Assembly: GCF_900143515.1 (NCBI RefSeq)
Contig: NZ_FSQT01000002.1
Coordinates: 869,501-933,500, forward strand
DNA: 64,000 bases
Source of the DNA: Micromonospora cremea
GTDB taxonomy: Bacteria > Actinomycetota > Actinomycetes > Mycobacteriales > Micromonosporaceae
Reading direction: 5' to 3'
The notes below the pieces were generated by a model that was given only the letters and a program-made list of their open reading frames with translations, had not been told where the DNA came from and ran no database searches. Position numbers and translations under genes: made by a program. Positions 16,001 to 24,720 of this stretch are shown in pieces. Each line of letters begins with the position of its first letter. Position 1 is the stretch's first letter.

Positions 16001-16435
16001 TCAGGCTGAGGCTGCGGCCACGCAGAACTCGTTGCCCTCCGGGTCGGCCATCACCACGTGGTGGCCGTCGACTTCCTCCAGGACACTCCCGCCCGCCTTC
16101 ACCAGGCGCTCCGACTCCGCCCTGATCCGCGCCCACCATTCGTCGGGGCTGCCGTGGCCGGGCACCCGGATGTCGATGTGGAGCCGGTTCTTCGCCGTCT
16201 TGGGCTCGGGAACGTTGAGGATGGAGAGTCGGGGCCCGACGGCGTCGGGATCACACAGCCACGCACCGTCATCCGCGACGTCGTCCTCCGGCAGGTCGAA
16301 CTGCGCGAGCCACTCCTCCCGCGTGGCGAAGGGCGCGGGCGGCGGCTCGTCGACATAGCCCAGAGCCGTTTTCCAGAACGCGGCGAGCACCTGGGCGTCA
16401 GTGGAGTCGAGCGTCAGGTCGATGCTGGCTGCCAT
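16001..16435 (-). CDS. VOC superfamily (glyoxalase-like) protein
   Basis: A 144-aa protein with two beta-alpha-beta-beta-beta modules of the vicinal oxygen chelate fold. The first runs over IDLTLDSTDAQVLAAFWKTALGY, the second over NRLHIDIRVPGHG ... GGSVLEEVDGHHVVMADPEGNEFCVA. The DPEGNEFCV ending is typical of the Glyoxalase_6 group. These proteins bind a metal and a small ligand; the activity is unknown. Start ATG 16435 (MAASIDLTL). The hydrolase gene lies downstream on the same strand, so the two may be co-transcribed. Confidence 0.85.
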   Translation of the reverse strand: MAASIDLTLDSTDAQVLAAFWKTALGYVDEPPPAPFATREEWLAQFDLPEDDVADDGAWLCDPDAVGPRLSILNVPEPKTAKNRLHIDIRVPGHGSPDEWWARIRAESERLVKAGGSVLEEVDGHHVVMADPEGNEFCVAAASA

Positions 16436-16567
16436 GCCGGGACCGTAGTCCGCGCCTCTGACTTTCGCCCGAGACGCGCCTCGCCGGACCGGCATCGGCG
16501 CTGAGGATCTCGGCGCCGGCCTCCGTCTCGCTCCTCGTCCCGGCCTCGGATCGGCCGCTGCAGGACT

Positions 16568-16642
16568 GATCGACTCCGTATCGCCGATATTGGGGAGCCC
16601 AAGAGACGGGCACACCGCAATATCGCCGACGTCGAGTCGATC
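16568..16642. repeat. Imperfect 25-bp inverted repeat
   Basis: The left arm 16568-16592 (GATCGACTC ... TCGCCGATATTG) and right arm 16618-16642 (CAATATCGCCGA ... GAGTCGATC) pair with a few mismatches in the middle across a 25-nt loop. The MBL-fold gene (stop 16659) reads into it from the right, and the region also precedes the VOC start at 16435. It could end the MBL transcript. Confidence 0.6.
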
Positions 16643-16658
16643 ATCGGAGAGAGAACGG

Positions 16659-17510
16659 TCAACCGGGTTCGGGCTTGAGCGCATGAGCGGATTTCCAGGC
16701 CACGGCGCGGTTGATCCGGTCCGGGTAGCGCTCGATGATCGCCGCGTACAGCGCCTCGGCGCTCTCGGTACGCTCCGCGGCGGCCTCGACCTCCCGCAGG
16801 TAGCTGCTGGTCTCTTCGACGGTGTACGGGTCGTCCTCGGCGCCGTCCCGTTTGTGGCCGGCGATCACCACGCAGGGCCGCAACGAGTTGACCACCGTCA
16901 GGGCGTCCAGCCAGCCCCCGATGCCGCCGTTGGCCGCCTCGGCGAGGTGCAGGTGGACGTCGTTGTAGACGACGTCGCCGGCGACGACGAGTCCGCGCGA
17001 CGGCACGTGCAGCACGCTCGTGCCGTTGGTGTCGGTGTGGCCGGTCTCGACGGCCACCAACTGCTCGCCCTCAAGGTCGATGGTGTTGTCGACCAGCGGC
17101 TCGGCGATGGGTGGACGCTCGGCGATCTGGTCGGGGAAACCCTTGCGCCAGACACGGTCGAGCCACTGCTCCCCCACCTGGTCGGGCATCTTCTCCACCA
17201 CGCTCACGGGTGCCACCAACCGCGCCCGGGGAAAGCGCTCCAGCACGGCTGCCGCGCCGAAGAAGTGGTCGCCGTGGGCGTGGGTGATGTAGATCGTCGT
17301 GAGGTTCCTGCCGCTCGCCACGACCCAGTCGGCCAGGGCCCGACCCTCGTCGATGGTCAGCAACGCGTCGACCAGGACCGCGTCGCGGTCTCCGTAGATC
17401 AGCGTGGAGCTGGTGGGCGACCACATCTCGCGGCTCTCGCCGGGCGGCAGGTCTGTCGACACGACCGGCTTGGCCGGGGCGACATAGGTTGACCAGGCCA
17501 ACGAACCCAC
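16659..17510 (-). CDS. MBL-fold metallo-hydrolase
   Basis: A 283-aa metallo-beta-lactamase-fold hydrolase with the metal motif THAHGDH (His77, His79, Asp81, His82), a GHTDTNGTSVLHV segment giving another His, VVAGDVVYND with the bridging Asp, and IAGHKRD with the final His. The N-terminal part is a beta-strand-rich entry region without signal peptide. It starts at GTG 17510 behind an AGGAG. Fold and metal site are certain; the substrate is not. Confidence 0.9.
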   Translation of the reverse strand: MGSLAWSTYVAPAKPVVSTDLPPGESREMWSPTSSTLIYGDRDAVLVDALLTIDEGRALADWVVASGRNLTTIYITHAHGDHFFGAAAVLERFPRARLVAPVSVVEKMPDQVGEQWLDRVWRKGFPDQIAERPPIAEPLVDNTIDLEGEQLVAVETGHTDTNGTSVLHVPSRGLVVAGDVVYNDVHLHLAEAANGGIGGWLDALTVVNSLRPCVVIAGHKRDGAEDDPYTVEETSSYLREVEAAAERTESAEALYAAIIERYPDRINRAVAWKSAHALKPEPG

Positions 17511-17608
17511 GGCTGCTCCTCATCCCACCAGCGCGCTCCCCGTCCCAGTCCAGCAGACCGCCACGCCCCTACGGGCGGGATCACGGAAAGAGCGAACCGG
17601 AGGCTGGC

Positions 17609-18628
17609 TCAGCCGCGCCCCAGCAGCTCACCCAGCGCTGCGTCGCCCTGGCCGAGCTGCGCTCCGCCGGCCGACGGCGCGATCAGGAAGCGCCGGCAGC
17701 CGTCGAGTTCCACGTACCGGTCCGGCCCGCCGGTGCCGTCCAGTGGCCGCAGCACCGCGAAGCGGGACGCCGGGGTGGCGCACGCCGTCGCCGGTCGGGC
17801 GGTGGCCAGTGTGTTGAGCACCGCCGCCTGCCGCTCGGCCGGCAGCGGCCCGCCGTACACGAAATCACCCGCCGGCTTGCCGCCGCCCTGCTCCGTGGCG
17901 GGCACCCGGTAGACGCAGAGGCGCAGCGGCTCCGCTGCCCGGGCCGTCGCCGGCACGGGCGGTCCGGCACGTCCCATCGTGGTCTCCACCCACACCATGT
18001 CCGCCCACCGCTGCGCGCAGCCGGCGGCCTCGGCCGCGGGGGATCCGACCTGCCCGACGGTACGGCTGTCCACCGTGATCAGCCGCAACCCGTCCAGCGC
18101 CGCGCGCACCTCCGCGCGGGGCTTGCCGCAGGCGTCCGTCGGCAGGTACGGGCGCAGCCACCGGCCCCGCTCGTCGAGCAGGGCCAGCCAGGGCGGGATG
18201 AGCATGTCGGCGGTGCAGGCGATCTCCCCGTCCGGCCGCCGGTCCGGCAGGCGCAGCGCGGCGACCAGCGCAGCGATCTCGTCGGCGCGCCGCTCGGTCG
18301 CCACCTGCTCCTCACCACCACCGGGGCGTGGTCGGATCTCGCGGCCGCAGAGCACGACGGTGACCGGCGTGAACGCGGGGTCGATCCGCCCGATCGCCGG
18401 ATCGTCCCCGGTCGGTACCGGTTCGGCCCCGTCCGGCACCGGCAGCACAATGCTGGCGCCGGCCTGTGGTGCCGCCTCGGCGCAGGAGGTCCACTTCTCG
18501 ACGATCCGGGCCGGGCCGGGATCGTCGCCGACACCCGGCCCGGCGCCGCTGCCAGCGCAGCCGCCCAGCGCCACGCCGAGCAGCACCACCGCCAGGACCG
18601 TCCCGCCCGAGCGCATCCGGCTCACCAC
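17609..18628 (-). CDS. Putative secreted lipoprotein, function unknown
   Basis: A 339-aa protein with a lipoprotein signal: a short basic start (MVSRMRSGG), hydrophobic core (TVLAVVLLGVALGG) and lipobox LGGC, then a Gly-rich linker. The mature part carries several Cys residues (for example WTSCAEA, VLCGREI, IACTADM, TDACGKP, AAGCAQR, LRLCVYR, DGCRRF), consistent with disulfides outside the cell. GTG 18628 is preceded by GGAGAG; ATG 18616 is an alternative. I recognise no domain. Confidence 0.75.
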   Translation of the reverse strand: MVSRMRSGGTVLAVVLLGVALGGCAGSGAGPGVGDDPGPARIVEKWTSCAEAAPQAGASIVLPVPDGAEPVPTGDDPAIGRIDPAFTPVTVVLCGREIRPRPGGGEEQVATERRADEIAALVAALRLPDRRPDGEIACTADMLIPPWLALLDERGRWLRPYLPTDACGKPRAEVRAALDGLRLITVDSRTVGQVGSPAAEAAGCAQRWADMVWVETTMGRAGPPVPATARAAEPLRLCVYRVPATEQGGGKPAGDFVYGGPLPAERQAAVLNTLATARPATACATPASRFAVLRPLDGTGGPDRYVELDGCRRFLIAPSAGGAQLGQGDAALGELLGRG

Positions 18629-18766
18629 CTCTCCGCCAGGTGATGGGACGGGCGGGAGCCGCGCCCGGTTCCGAAGCGATCAGCGAGGCCGGCACGGGAG
18701 CGGGTGCCAGCTCACATCACCGCACGCCGATCGGGTTTGCCGCGCGACCGCCAGCATGATGGCCGG

Positions 18767-19162
18767 ATGGCACATCTGGGACTGGTCGCGTTGCTGGTGC
18801 GGGAGTACGACGAGGCGATCGACTTCTACGTCGGCGGCCTCGGCTTCGAGCTGGTGGAGGACACCGCCCGCCCGGACGGCTCGCGCTGGGTGGTGGTCCG
18901 CCCGCCGGGCGCCCGGGAGACGGCGCTGTTGCTGGCTCGGCCGAGCAGCGCCGAGCAGCGGGCCCGGGTCGGCGACCAGACCGGCGGTCGGGTGGGCCTG
19001 TTCCTGTACACCGAGGACTTCGCCCGGGACCACGCCCGGATGGTCGCTGCCGGGGTGCGGTTCCTGGAGGAGCCGCGGCACGAGGCGTACGGCTCGGTCG
19101 CGGTCTTCGCCGATCTCTACGGCAACCGGTGGGATCTGCTCCAGCCTCGCAGCACGGAGTGA
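18767..19162 (+). CDS. VOC superfamily (glyoxalase/bleomycin resistance-like) protein
   Basis: A 131-aa VOC protein with two clear modules: HLGLVALLVREYDEAIDFYVGGLGFELVED at the start and GVRFLEEPRHEAYGSVAVFADLYGNRWDLLQP at the end. The DLYGNRWDL ending places it in the common glyoxalase family used for small-molecule binding or detoxification. Start ATG 18767 fits the fold; an upstream in-frame start would add 21 unlikely residues. Stands alone on the plus strand. Confidence 0.88.
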   Translation: MAHLGLVALLVREYDEAIDFYVGGLGFELVEDTARPDGSRWVVVRPPGARETALLLARPSSAEQRARVGDQTGGRVGLFLYTEDFARDHARMVAAGVRFLEEPRHEAYGSVAVFADLYGNRWDLLQPRSTE

Positions 19163-19280
19163 CACATCGGCGACACTCCGGGCACAATGGGTGATTGCTT
19201 GCCATCGGCCATGCTATTCTCCGATGTCGATCTCCGCCGCGCGGACCCGGACCGGGTCGTTGTCGGAAGGACGCCTCCCG

Positions 19281-20459
19281 ATGCCGGCCGTTGCCACCCC
19301 GACCGCGCCGCCGCCCGCGCTGGACAATCCGGCCGGCGGCGCGCTCAGCCTCATCTTCACCACGTTGCCGGCGCTGCTGCGGCTCACCTGCGGGTTGGTC
19401 GGCGCGGTGGTGGCGCTGTCGGTGCGTACCCCACCGGTCGAGCCGGCCCTGCTCCTGCCCGGCGTGGCCGCGTTGACCGGCTGGTCGCTCTGGTACGCCG
19501 GCCGCGCGATGCGTCACGGCATCACCCCGGCCCTGGTCGCCGGTGACGTCGCGCTGACAGCGGTCGCCTGCCTGCTCATTCCCCGCCTGGTGGCGCCCGG
19601 GGTGCTGCCCGGCGAGGGCAGCTGGATCGCGGTGCTGGCCAGCACCACCGTGATCAACGCGCAGGCCACCGCCCCGGCACGCTGGTCGATCCCGGCCGGG
19701 CTGCTGGTCACCGCGGCGTACGCGGCGGGCGCGCACTCGGCCGGCAATCCCGTCGAGGCCCGGGCGCACGCGGCCACCCTGCTGGTGCAGACCGCCTGCA
19801 CGGCGATGATGACGACGGTGATGCGCCGCCGGATCGGGCGGGCGGACCGGGCCTTCGCCGAGCACCAGCGGCTGACCCGGGACGCGCTGATCGCCCGGGC
19901 CGCCCGGGAGGCCGAACGGCGGCAGAACCGGGACCTGCACGACACGGTCCTCGGCACGCTGACCATGGTGGGGCTCGGCGCGGTGCCCGGGCCGTCGGCC
20001 GCGTTGCGCGAGCGGTGCGCGTCCGACCTGGGTACCCTCGTCGCGCTGACGGACGCGGGCCCGGTGCCCGGCGACGGCCCGGTGCCCCTGGAGGGGCGGC
20101 TACGGACGGCGCCTGACCGGCTGCCCGAGCTGCGGGTGAGCCTGGAGCTGGCGTCGTGCGCGGTGCCCGCCGGTGTGGCCGACGCGATCACCGAGAGCGC
20201 CTACGCGGCGCTGTCCAACGTGGTCCGGCACGCGCCGGGCGCCGACGTCACGCTGCGGATGACCCGGGACGCGATCGCCGTCGTGGTCGAGGTGACCGAC
20301 GACGGCCCCGGCTTCGACCCGGCCAGCGTCCCTCCACATCGGTACGGGCTGCGCGAGTCGATCCGCGGCCGGATGGCGGCGATCGGCGGGCGGGCCGAGG
20401 TCCGCTCCGCCCCCGGCGCGGGCACCACGATCCGGCTGGAGTGGCCCGGTGTCGGCTGA
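19281..20459 (+). CDS. Sensor histidine kinase (NarL/DesK-type)
   Basis: A 392-aa membrane kinase. The N-terminal 180 residues hold about five hydrophobic helices and no periplasmic domain. A cytoplasmic helix leads to the phospho-acceptor box EAERRQNRDLHDTVLGTL with His at about residue 220. The HATPase_c domain shows an N box (ALSNVVRHA), G1 (DDGPGF) and G2 (YGLRESIRGRM). It probably senses a membrane signal and phosphorylates the LuxR-type regulator two genes downstream. The following gene overlaps its end by 11 nt (GTGTCGGCTGA). Start ATG 19281 has a weak GGAAGG upstream. Confidence 0.9.
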   Translation: MPAVATPTAPPPALDNPAGGALSLIFTTLPALLRLTCGLVGAVVALSVRTPPVEPALLLPGVAALTGWSLWYAGRAMRHGITPALVAGDVALTAVACLLIPRLVAPGVLPGEGSWIAVLASTTVINAQATAPARWSIPAGLLVTAAYAAGAHSAGNPVEARAHAATLLVQTACTAMMTTVMRRRIGRADRAFAEHQRLTRDALIARAAREAERRQNRDLHDTVLGTLTMVGLGAVPGPSAALRERCASDLGTLVALTDAGPVPGDGPVPLEGRLRTAPDRLPELRVSLELASCAVPAGVADAITESAYAALSNVVRHAPGADVTLRMTRDAIAVVVEVTDDGPGFDPASVPPHRYGLRESIRGRMAAIGGRAEVRSAPGAGTTIRLEWPGVG

Positions 20460-21681
20460 CCTCGGCGCCTCGACGGATCGCACGGCGGCACCCGGGGGGC
20501 CGGCCCGCGCCACGGAGCCGCAGCCAGGCCGGGCCAGCGTGCCGGCGCCTCGGGGCCCGGCGCCCACGGCGGCGCTCGCCGCGCCGGCGGCCGTGGCGCA
20601 CGCCTCCGACCGGGGTGCCCGGATCGCCTCGGTCGCGATCGCGCTGGCCTGGCACGTCGCGATCGGCCTGCCGGCGGTGCTGGGCGCCCGCGCGGAGTTC
20701 GCCGCGCCGGCGGTGGTGCTGGGCGGCTGGCTGCTGGTCGCCGTGGCCGGGGTGGTGGCCGGGGTACGACTGCTGCACGGAGCGCCACTGCCACCGTGGC
20801 CGCTCTCCGGGCTGCTGCTCGTCGTCGACGCGGCCGTCTTCGCCGCGGTTGGTGATCGGCAACTGTTCGCCGCCGCCAACTGGGTGTGGAGCACCCTCGG
20901 CTGGTTCTTGGTGCTGGCGATGTGGGGCCGGCGGGTCACCGGGCTGGTCGCGCTGCTGACCACGCACGCGTTGATCGCGCTGGTCGCCGTGCTCGGGCAC
21001 GGCCACGACCCGGCCGACCTGGCCCGCTACGCGATGTACGTCTACGGCACGTCCTCGCTGCCGGTGGCGGTCTTCGTGGGCAGCACGACGATCGTCGGCC
21101 TGGCCCGGGAACGGGCCGCCGCGGCGGCCGCCATGCACGAGATGGCCGCGGAGCGGGACGCCGCCGAGCAGAGCCTTCGGGAACGCCGCGACCGCCTCGC
21201 CCTGGTCGGTGCGGCGGCCGGGCGGGTGCTCGGGGACCTGGCCGCCGGACAGGCCGATCCGGACGACCCGGAGGTGCAACGCCGGTGCGTGCTGGCCGCG
21301 GCCCGACTGCGTCGCCTGATCGCCGAGTCCGACGACGTGCCCGACCCGCTGCTGCACGAGCTGCGGGCCGCCGCGGACCTGGCCGAACGCAACGGGCTGC
21401 CGATCGATCTGGTCACCATCGGCAACCCGCCACCACTGCCGGTGGAGATCCGCCGCCGGCTGGCCGACCCGCTCACCGGCATCCTCTCCGACGCCCGGGG
21501 CTGGGCCCGACTGACCGTCGTCTCCGGCCCGGACGAGGTCGTGGTCAGCCTCGTCACACCCGATCGGGAGGGGCCGGAGGCGGCCGGCCCGCCACCCGGT
21601 GAGCACGACGACGGGCCGGTGCAGCACCTCTATGAACGGGACGGGGACATCAGATGGGCGCAGACCCGGTGGCGGAGATGA
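20449..21681 (+). CDS. Kinase-like membrane protein lacking H-box and ATP-binding motifs
   Basis: A 410-aa protein of the same architecture as the upstream kinase: a long Ala/Pro-rich start (residues 1-55), five or so membrane helices (about 60-220), a helix, then a C-terminal domain that lines up with a histidine kinase core. However, the H-box position reads RRDRLALVGAAAGRVLGDLA with no His, and neither N, G1 nor G2 boxes are seen. It is therefore likely a pseudokinase that modulates the neighbouring kinase. Start GTG 20449 lies inside the previous gene; its end overlaps the next gene. Coupled translation of all three is likely. Confidence 0.72.
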   Translation: MSADLGASTDRTAAPGGPARATEPQPGRASVPAPRGPAPTAALAAPAAVAHASDRGARIASVAIALAWHVAIGLPAVLGARAEFAAPAVVLGGWLLVAVAGVVAGVRLLHGAPLPPWPLSGLLLVVDAAVFAAVGDRQLFAAANWVWSTLGWFLVLAMWGRRVTGLVALLTTHALIALVAVLGHGHDPADLARYAMYVYGTSSLPVAVFVGSTTIVGLARERAAAAAAMHEMAAERDAAEQSLRERRDRLALVGAAAGRVLGDLAAGQADPDDPEVQRRCVLAAARLRRLIAESDDVPDPLLHELRAAADLAERNGLPIDLVTIGNPPPLPVEIRRRLADPLTGILSDARGWARLTVVSGPDEVVVSLVTPDREGPEAAGPPPGEHDDGPVQHLYERDGDIRWAQTRWRR

Positions 21682-22367
21682 CCGGCGACCGGCCGGTCGG
21701 GGTGGCGATCGTCGACGACCACCCGGTGGTGGTCGACGGCGTCCGCGCCTGGCTCGCCACCGAGCCGAGACTGACCGTGCTGTCCACCGGGGACGACCCG
21801 GACGAGGTGCTGCGGGCGGCGCCGGACGCCGACGTCGTCCTGCTCGACCTTCGGCTGCACGGCCGGATGGTGCTGGACAAGCTGGCCGAGCTGAGCGCCA
21901 CCGGGCGGCGGGTGGTGGTCTACTCGGAGCACACCGACCCGGAGACGATGCTCGCCGCCTTGGACGCCGGGGCGGTGGCGTTCCTGGCCAAGCACGAGGG
22001 CCGCGAGCACTGCGTGGCGACGGTGCTGGCCGCGGCGAGCGACCGCCCGTACGTGCCGCCCGCGCTGGCCGGCGCGATGGTCGGCGACCCACGGCCGGAC
22101 CGGCCGATGCTGTCCGACAAGGAGCGCGAGGCGCTGCTGCTCTGGTTCCAGTCGATGTCCAAGGCGTCGGTGGCCCGGCGGATGCAGATCAGCGAACACA
22201 CGGTGAAGCAGTACGTCGACCGTGCGCGGATCAAGTACACCCGAGCGGGGCGGCCGGCCGCCACAAAGGCGGCGCTGCTCGCCCGGGCGATCGAGGACGG
22301 CCTCGTCCGCCCGGAGGAGATCGGCATCTACCGGTCACAGGCGACGCACGACCGGCCGACCCCCTAA
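21654..22367 (+). CDS. LuxR/NarL-family response regulator
   Basis: A 237-aa response regulator. The receiver domain has the acidic pair IVDDHPVVVDG (about residues 21-22), the phospho-acceptor Asp65 in VLLDLRL, and the conserved Lys in FLAKHEG. The C-terminal helix-turn-helix (LSDKEREALLLWFQ ... SVARRMQISEHTVKQYVDRARIKY) is LuxR-like but has a longer ALLARAIEDG segment. It overlaps the preceding gene by 28 nt; a later ATG at 21678 would overlap that stop as ATGA. It is the output of the two-kinase module. Confidence 0.92.
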   Translation: MGADPVAEMTGDRPVGVAIVDDHPVVVDGVRAWLATEPRLTVLSTGDDPDEVLRAAPDADVVLLDLRLHGRMVLDKLAELSATGRRVVVYSEHTDPETMLAALDAGAVAFLAKHEGREHCVATVLAAASDRPYVPPALAGAMVGDPRPDRPMLSDKEREALLLWFQSMSKASVARRMQISEHTVKQYVDRARIKYTRAGRPAATKAALLARAIEDGLVRPEEIGIYRSQATHDRPTP

Positions 22368-22433
22368 CGGGCGTCATGACACGGCCCGCCGGATCCGCGA
22401 GGCTCGACGCACACACCAGCTGACCGGGAGGTC

Positions 22434-23162
22434 GTGACGATGCACGCCGACACGTCCCCCTTCTTCATCGGTCCCCACCGGTTCGACGCGCCGGACGACG
22501 ATGCCGGGCCGATCCTGGACCGCCGCTACGCCCTGCGACCGGTGCTCGGTGAGAAGGTGCTCGGCCGCTACCGGTTGCTGGTCGCGGGTTACCTGCTCGG
22601 GCCGACCGAGGCGCGGCGCGGCTGGCGGCTGCCCTGGCCGGTGTCGGTGACCGTCACCGACCGGCGGATCTGCTGGGTGGGCACCGGGGCGCAGCTGTCC
22701 CTGGTCGCCGACGAGACACCCCCGCACCGACCGGCGGGCCGGCCGGCCGGGCTGATGAGCGGGCAGATCCGCTGGCAGTGGCCGTCCCGGTTGGAGCTGC
22801 CGCCGGCGAACCCGGACGGGCCGGAGCAGCTTCTGATCGTCTGCGACGCGCTGCGCACAATCCAGCAGCCGGCGCTGGCCCTCGGCGGGCCGCACGGGGA
22901 CGTCACCGCGCTGGCCCGGCAGGTCCGCCGGGCGGTGGCCATGTTCCGGCTCACCCGCCCGCAGCTGGTCGACCTCTCCGCGCAGGAGCGCGACGCGCTG
23001 CTGCTGCGCGCCGGCCCCGCGCTGCTCGCCGGAGACTCCCGGGTCACGCTGCCCGGTTCGCTGCCGGTGGAGTTCCGATCCCGGGACGACTACTACCGTT
23101 CGGGGCCGGAGCCGACCCGGTGGAGCGGGCTCGCAGGCGGCGCAGCATCCGGGCGTCGGTGA
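22434..23162 (+). CDS. Uncharacterised soluble protein, 242 aa
   Basis: Begins at GTG 22434 behind GGGAGG (or ATG 22440). It is soluble, with a beta-rich middle (WPVSVTVTDRRICWVGTG, the look of a PH-like or SHOCT-associated sheet) and a C-terminal helical part (VTALARQVRRAVAMFRLTRPQLVDLSAQERDALLLRAG). I recognise no family. It follows the two-component operon by about 65 nt and may belong to it. The last 40 codons overlap the tail of the convergent GlxA-type gene by 119 nt, so its C-terminus could be a run-on beyond the original stop. Confidence 0.7.
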   Translation: MTMHADTSPFFIGPHRFDAPDDDAGPILDRRYALRPVLGEKVLGRYRLLVAGYLLGPTEARRGWRLPWPVSVTVTDRRICWVGTGAQLSLVADETPPHRPAGRPAGLMSGQIRWQWPSRLELPPANPDGPEQLLIVCDALRTIQQPALALGGPHGDVTALARQVRRAVAMFRLTRPQLVDLSAQERDALLLRAGPALLAGDSRVTLPGSLPVEFRSRDDYYRSGPEPTRWSGLAGGAASGRR

Positions 23163-24024
23163 AGCCGACGGTCCGCGCGGCCGATTCCACCGTCGCGCCG
23201 TGCCCGATCAGGTGCTCGGCGCGCTCCACCCGCAGGAGCTGCTGGTAGCCGAGCGGAGTGAGCCCGGTGGTCCCGCGGAACAGCCGGGTCAGCGTCCGTT
23301 CGGCCACCCCCGCGGCGGCGGCCAGCTCGGCCAGCGGCAGTGGTTCGGCGTACCGGCTGTCGATCAGGTCCTGCACGCGGTGGACCGCGTCGGACAGGTG
23401 CGAGCGGTGTCGCATCAACGCACTGGCCTGCGGCTCGTGCCCGTTGCGCCGCGCGTAGACGACCAGCGTGCGGGCGATCCGGGCGGCGGCCGCCGGGCCG
23501 TGCCGGGTGGCCACCAGGTGCAGCGCCACGTCGATGCCGCTCGCGATGCCGGCCGACGTGACCACCCGGTCGTCGACCACGTACAGCACGTCCCGGGCCA
23601 CCCGCGCCGCCGGGTGCCGACGGGCCAGGTCGTCCTGCACCTCGTGGTGGGTGGTGCAGCGCCGGCCGTCGAGCAGCCCGGCCCGGCCGAGGGCGTACGC
23701 GCCGGCGCAGACGCTGGCCACGGTGCCGCCGGCGGCATGATGATCGGCCAACCGTTGCAGGTCGACGGGCGCGACCGGACCCTGCGGACCGTGCGCCGCG
23801 GGCCGCCAGCCCGGCACGAGCACCAGGTCGTCCGGGGTCAGCTCGGGCCACCGGGTGTCGGCGACCAGCGGTACGCCCTGCACGGTGGGCACCTGCTCCC
23901 GCTCGGCGACGTAGTGCAGCCGGTAGTCGTAACCGAGGTCGGCGGCGCTGGAGAAGACCTGGGCCGGCCCGGCGAGGTCCAGCAGGTGCAGCTGCGGGAC
24001 CAGCAGGAAGACGACCCGGGTCAC
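23044..24024 (-). CDS. GlxA-family (DJ-1/PfpI + AraC) transcriptional regulator
   Basis: A 326-aa regulator. Residues 1-180 form a class I glutaminase-like fold (VVFLLVPQLHLLDLAGP, VASVCAGAYALG with the nucleophile-elbow Cys at about 106), used in this family as a sensor. Residues 210-300 contain two AraC helix-turn-helix motifs (LPLAELAAAAGVAERTLTRLFRGTTGLTP, ESAARTVGFTDARMLRRLR). The normal end would be near there; about 25 extra Pro/Ala-rich residues run into the opposite gene. The isochorismatase gene just upstream on the same strand (4 nt apart) is its likely partner. Confidence 0.9.
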   Translation of the reverse strand: MTRVVFLLVPQLHLLDLAGPAQVFSSAADLGYDYRLHYVAEREQVPTVQGVPLVADTRWPELTPDDLVLVPGWRPAAHGPQGPVAPVDLQRLADHHAAGGTVASVCAGAYALGRAGLLDGRRCTTHHEVQDDLARRHPAARVARDVLYVVDDRVVTSAGIASGIDVALHLVATRHGPAAAARIARTLVVYARRNGHEPQASALMRHRSHLSDAVHRVQDLIDSRYAEPLPLAELAAAAGVAERTLTRLFRGTTGLTPLGYQQLLRVERAEHLIGHGATVESAARTVGFTDARMLRRLRARSTGSAPAPNGSSRPGIGTPPAANRAA

Positions 24025-24028
24025 TCGG

Positions 24029-24637
24029 TCAGCCCCGGGCGTCGGCGTAGGTCGCGCGGGTCAGCTCGTCCACCGTCCGGATGGTGGCGAAGCGGCCGGC
24101 CAGCGCGTACTCGGTGCGGGTGACGATCTCCTCGGTCGACAGGGTGCGCGGGTCGGCGAGGATCTCCTCGACGGTGGCGGTCTCCGGCAGATCCCAGTGC
24201 GGAATGGGGAACGTCAGCGTGGCGTCGGTGACGAAGGTCATCCGGTAGCCGAGATCGGCGCCGACCCGGGTGGTGGTCTCGACGCACTGCTCGGTGCGGA
24301 TGCCGCAGACGGTGAGGTCGTGCACGCCGGCCACGGTGAGCAGTTGCTGGAGGTTGGTGGTGGTGAACGCGTTGTGCGCGGTCTTGACCAACGTCGGCTC
24401 ACCCTCGACCGGGACCAGCCCGTCGATCAGCCGCACGTGCCCGAGGGCCGGGTCGAAGACGCCGGCCGTGCCGGGCTCCGAGTGCAGGACCCAGACCACC
24501 AGGTCGCCGCGCTCACGGGCGGCGGCGACCAGCCGGTCCACCTGCCGGAGCAGGTCGGGGTTGGAGCCGTACGCCCAGATCGGGCGCTGGCGGAAGGACT
24601 CCTGGACGTCGATCACGACGAGTGCTGCTCTGCTCAT
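24029..24637 (-). CDS. Isochorismatase-family cysteine hydrolase
   Basis: A 202-aa hydrolase of the isochorismatase/nicotinamidase superfamily. The catalytic triad is visible: Asp10 in VVIDVQESF, Lys85 in TLVKTAHNAF, and Cys118 in GIRTEQCVETT. ATG 24637 (MSRAALVVIDVQ) is the normal family start. Substrate is probably an amide or an enol ether, unknown here. It is followed after 4 nt by the GlxA-like regulator, a pairing often seen for these two families. Confidence 0.9.
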   Translation of the reverse strand: MSRAALVVIDVQESFRQRPIWAYGSNPDLLRQVDRLVAAARERGDLVVWVLHSEPGTAGVFDPALGHVRLIDGLVPVEGEPTLVKTAHNAFTTTNLQQLLTVAGVHDLTVCGIRTEQCVETTTRVGADLGYRMTFVTDATLTFPIPHWDLPETATVEEILADPRTLSTEEIVTRTEYALAGRFATIRTVDELTRATYADARG

Positions 24638-24720
24638 GCTCCGATCCTGACCGTACGGCGTCCGCAACGGCAGACACCATCATGCCCGGATGCGGAACGA
24701 TCCGGTCACCACCCGGGTCG

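Noticed and set aside
17979..19280. N-terminal extension of the histidine kinase
   Set aside because: The frame runs through the lipoprotein and VOC genes; ATG 19281 fits the membrane domain.
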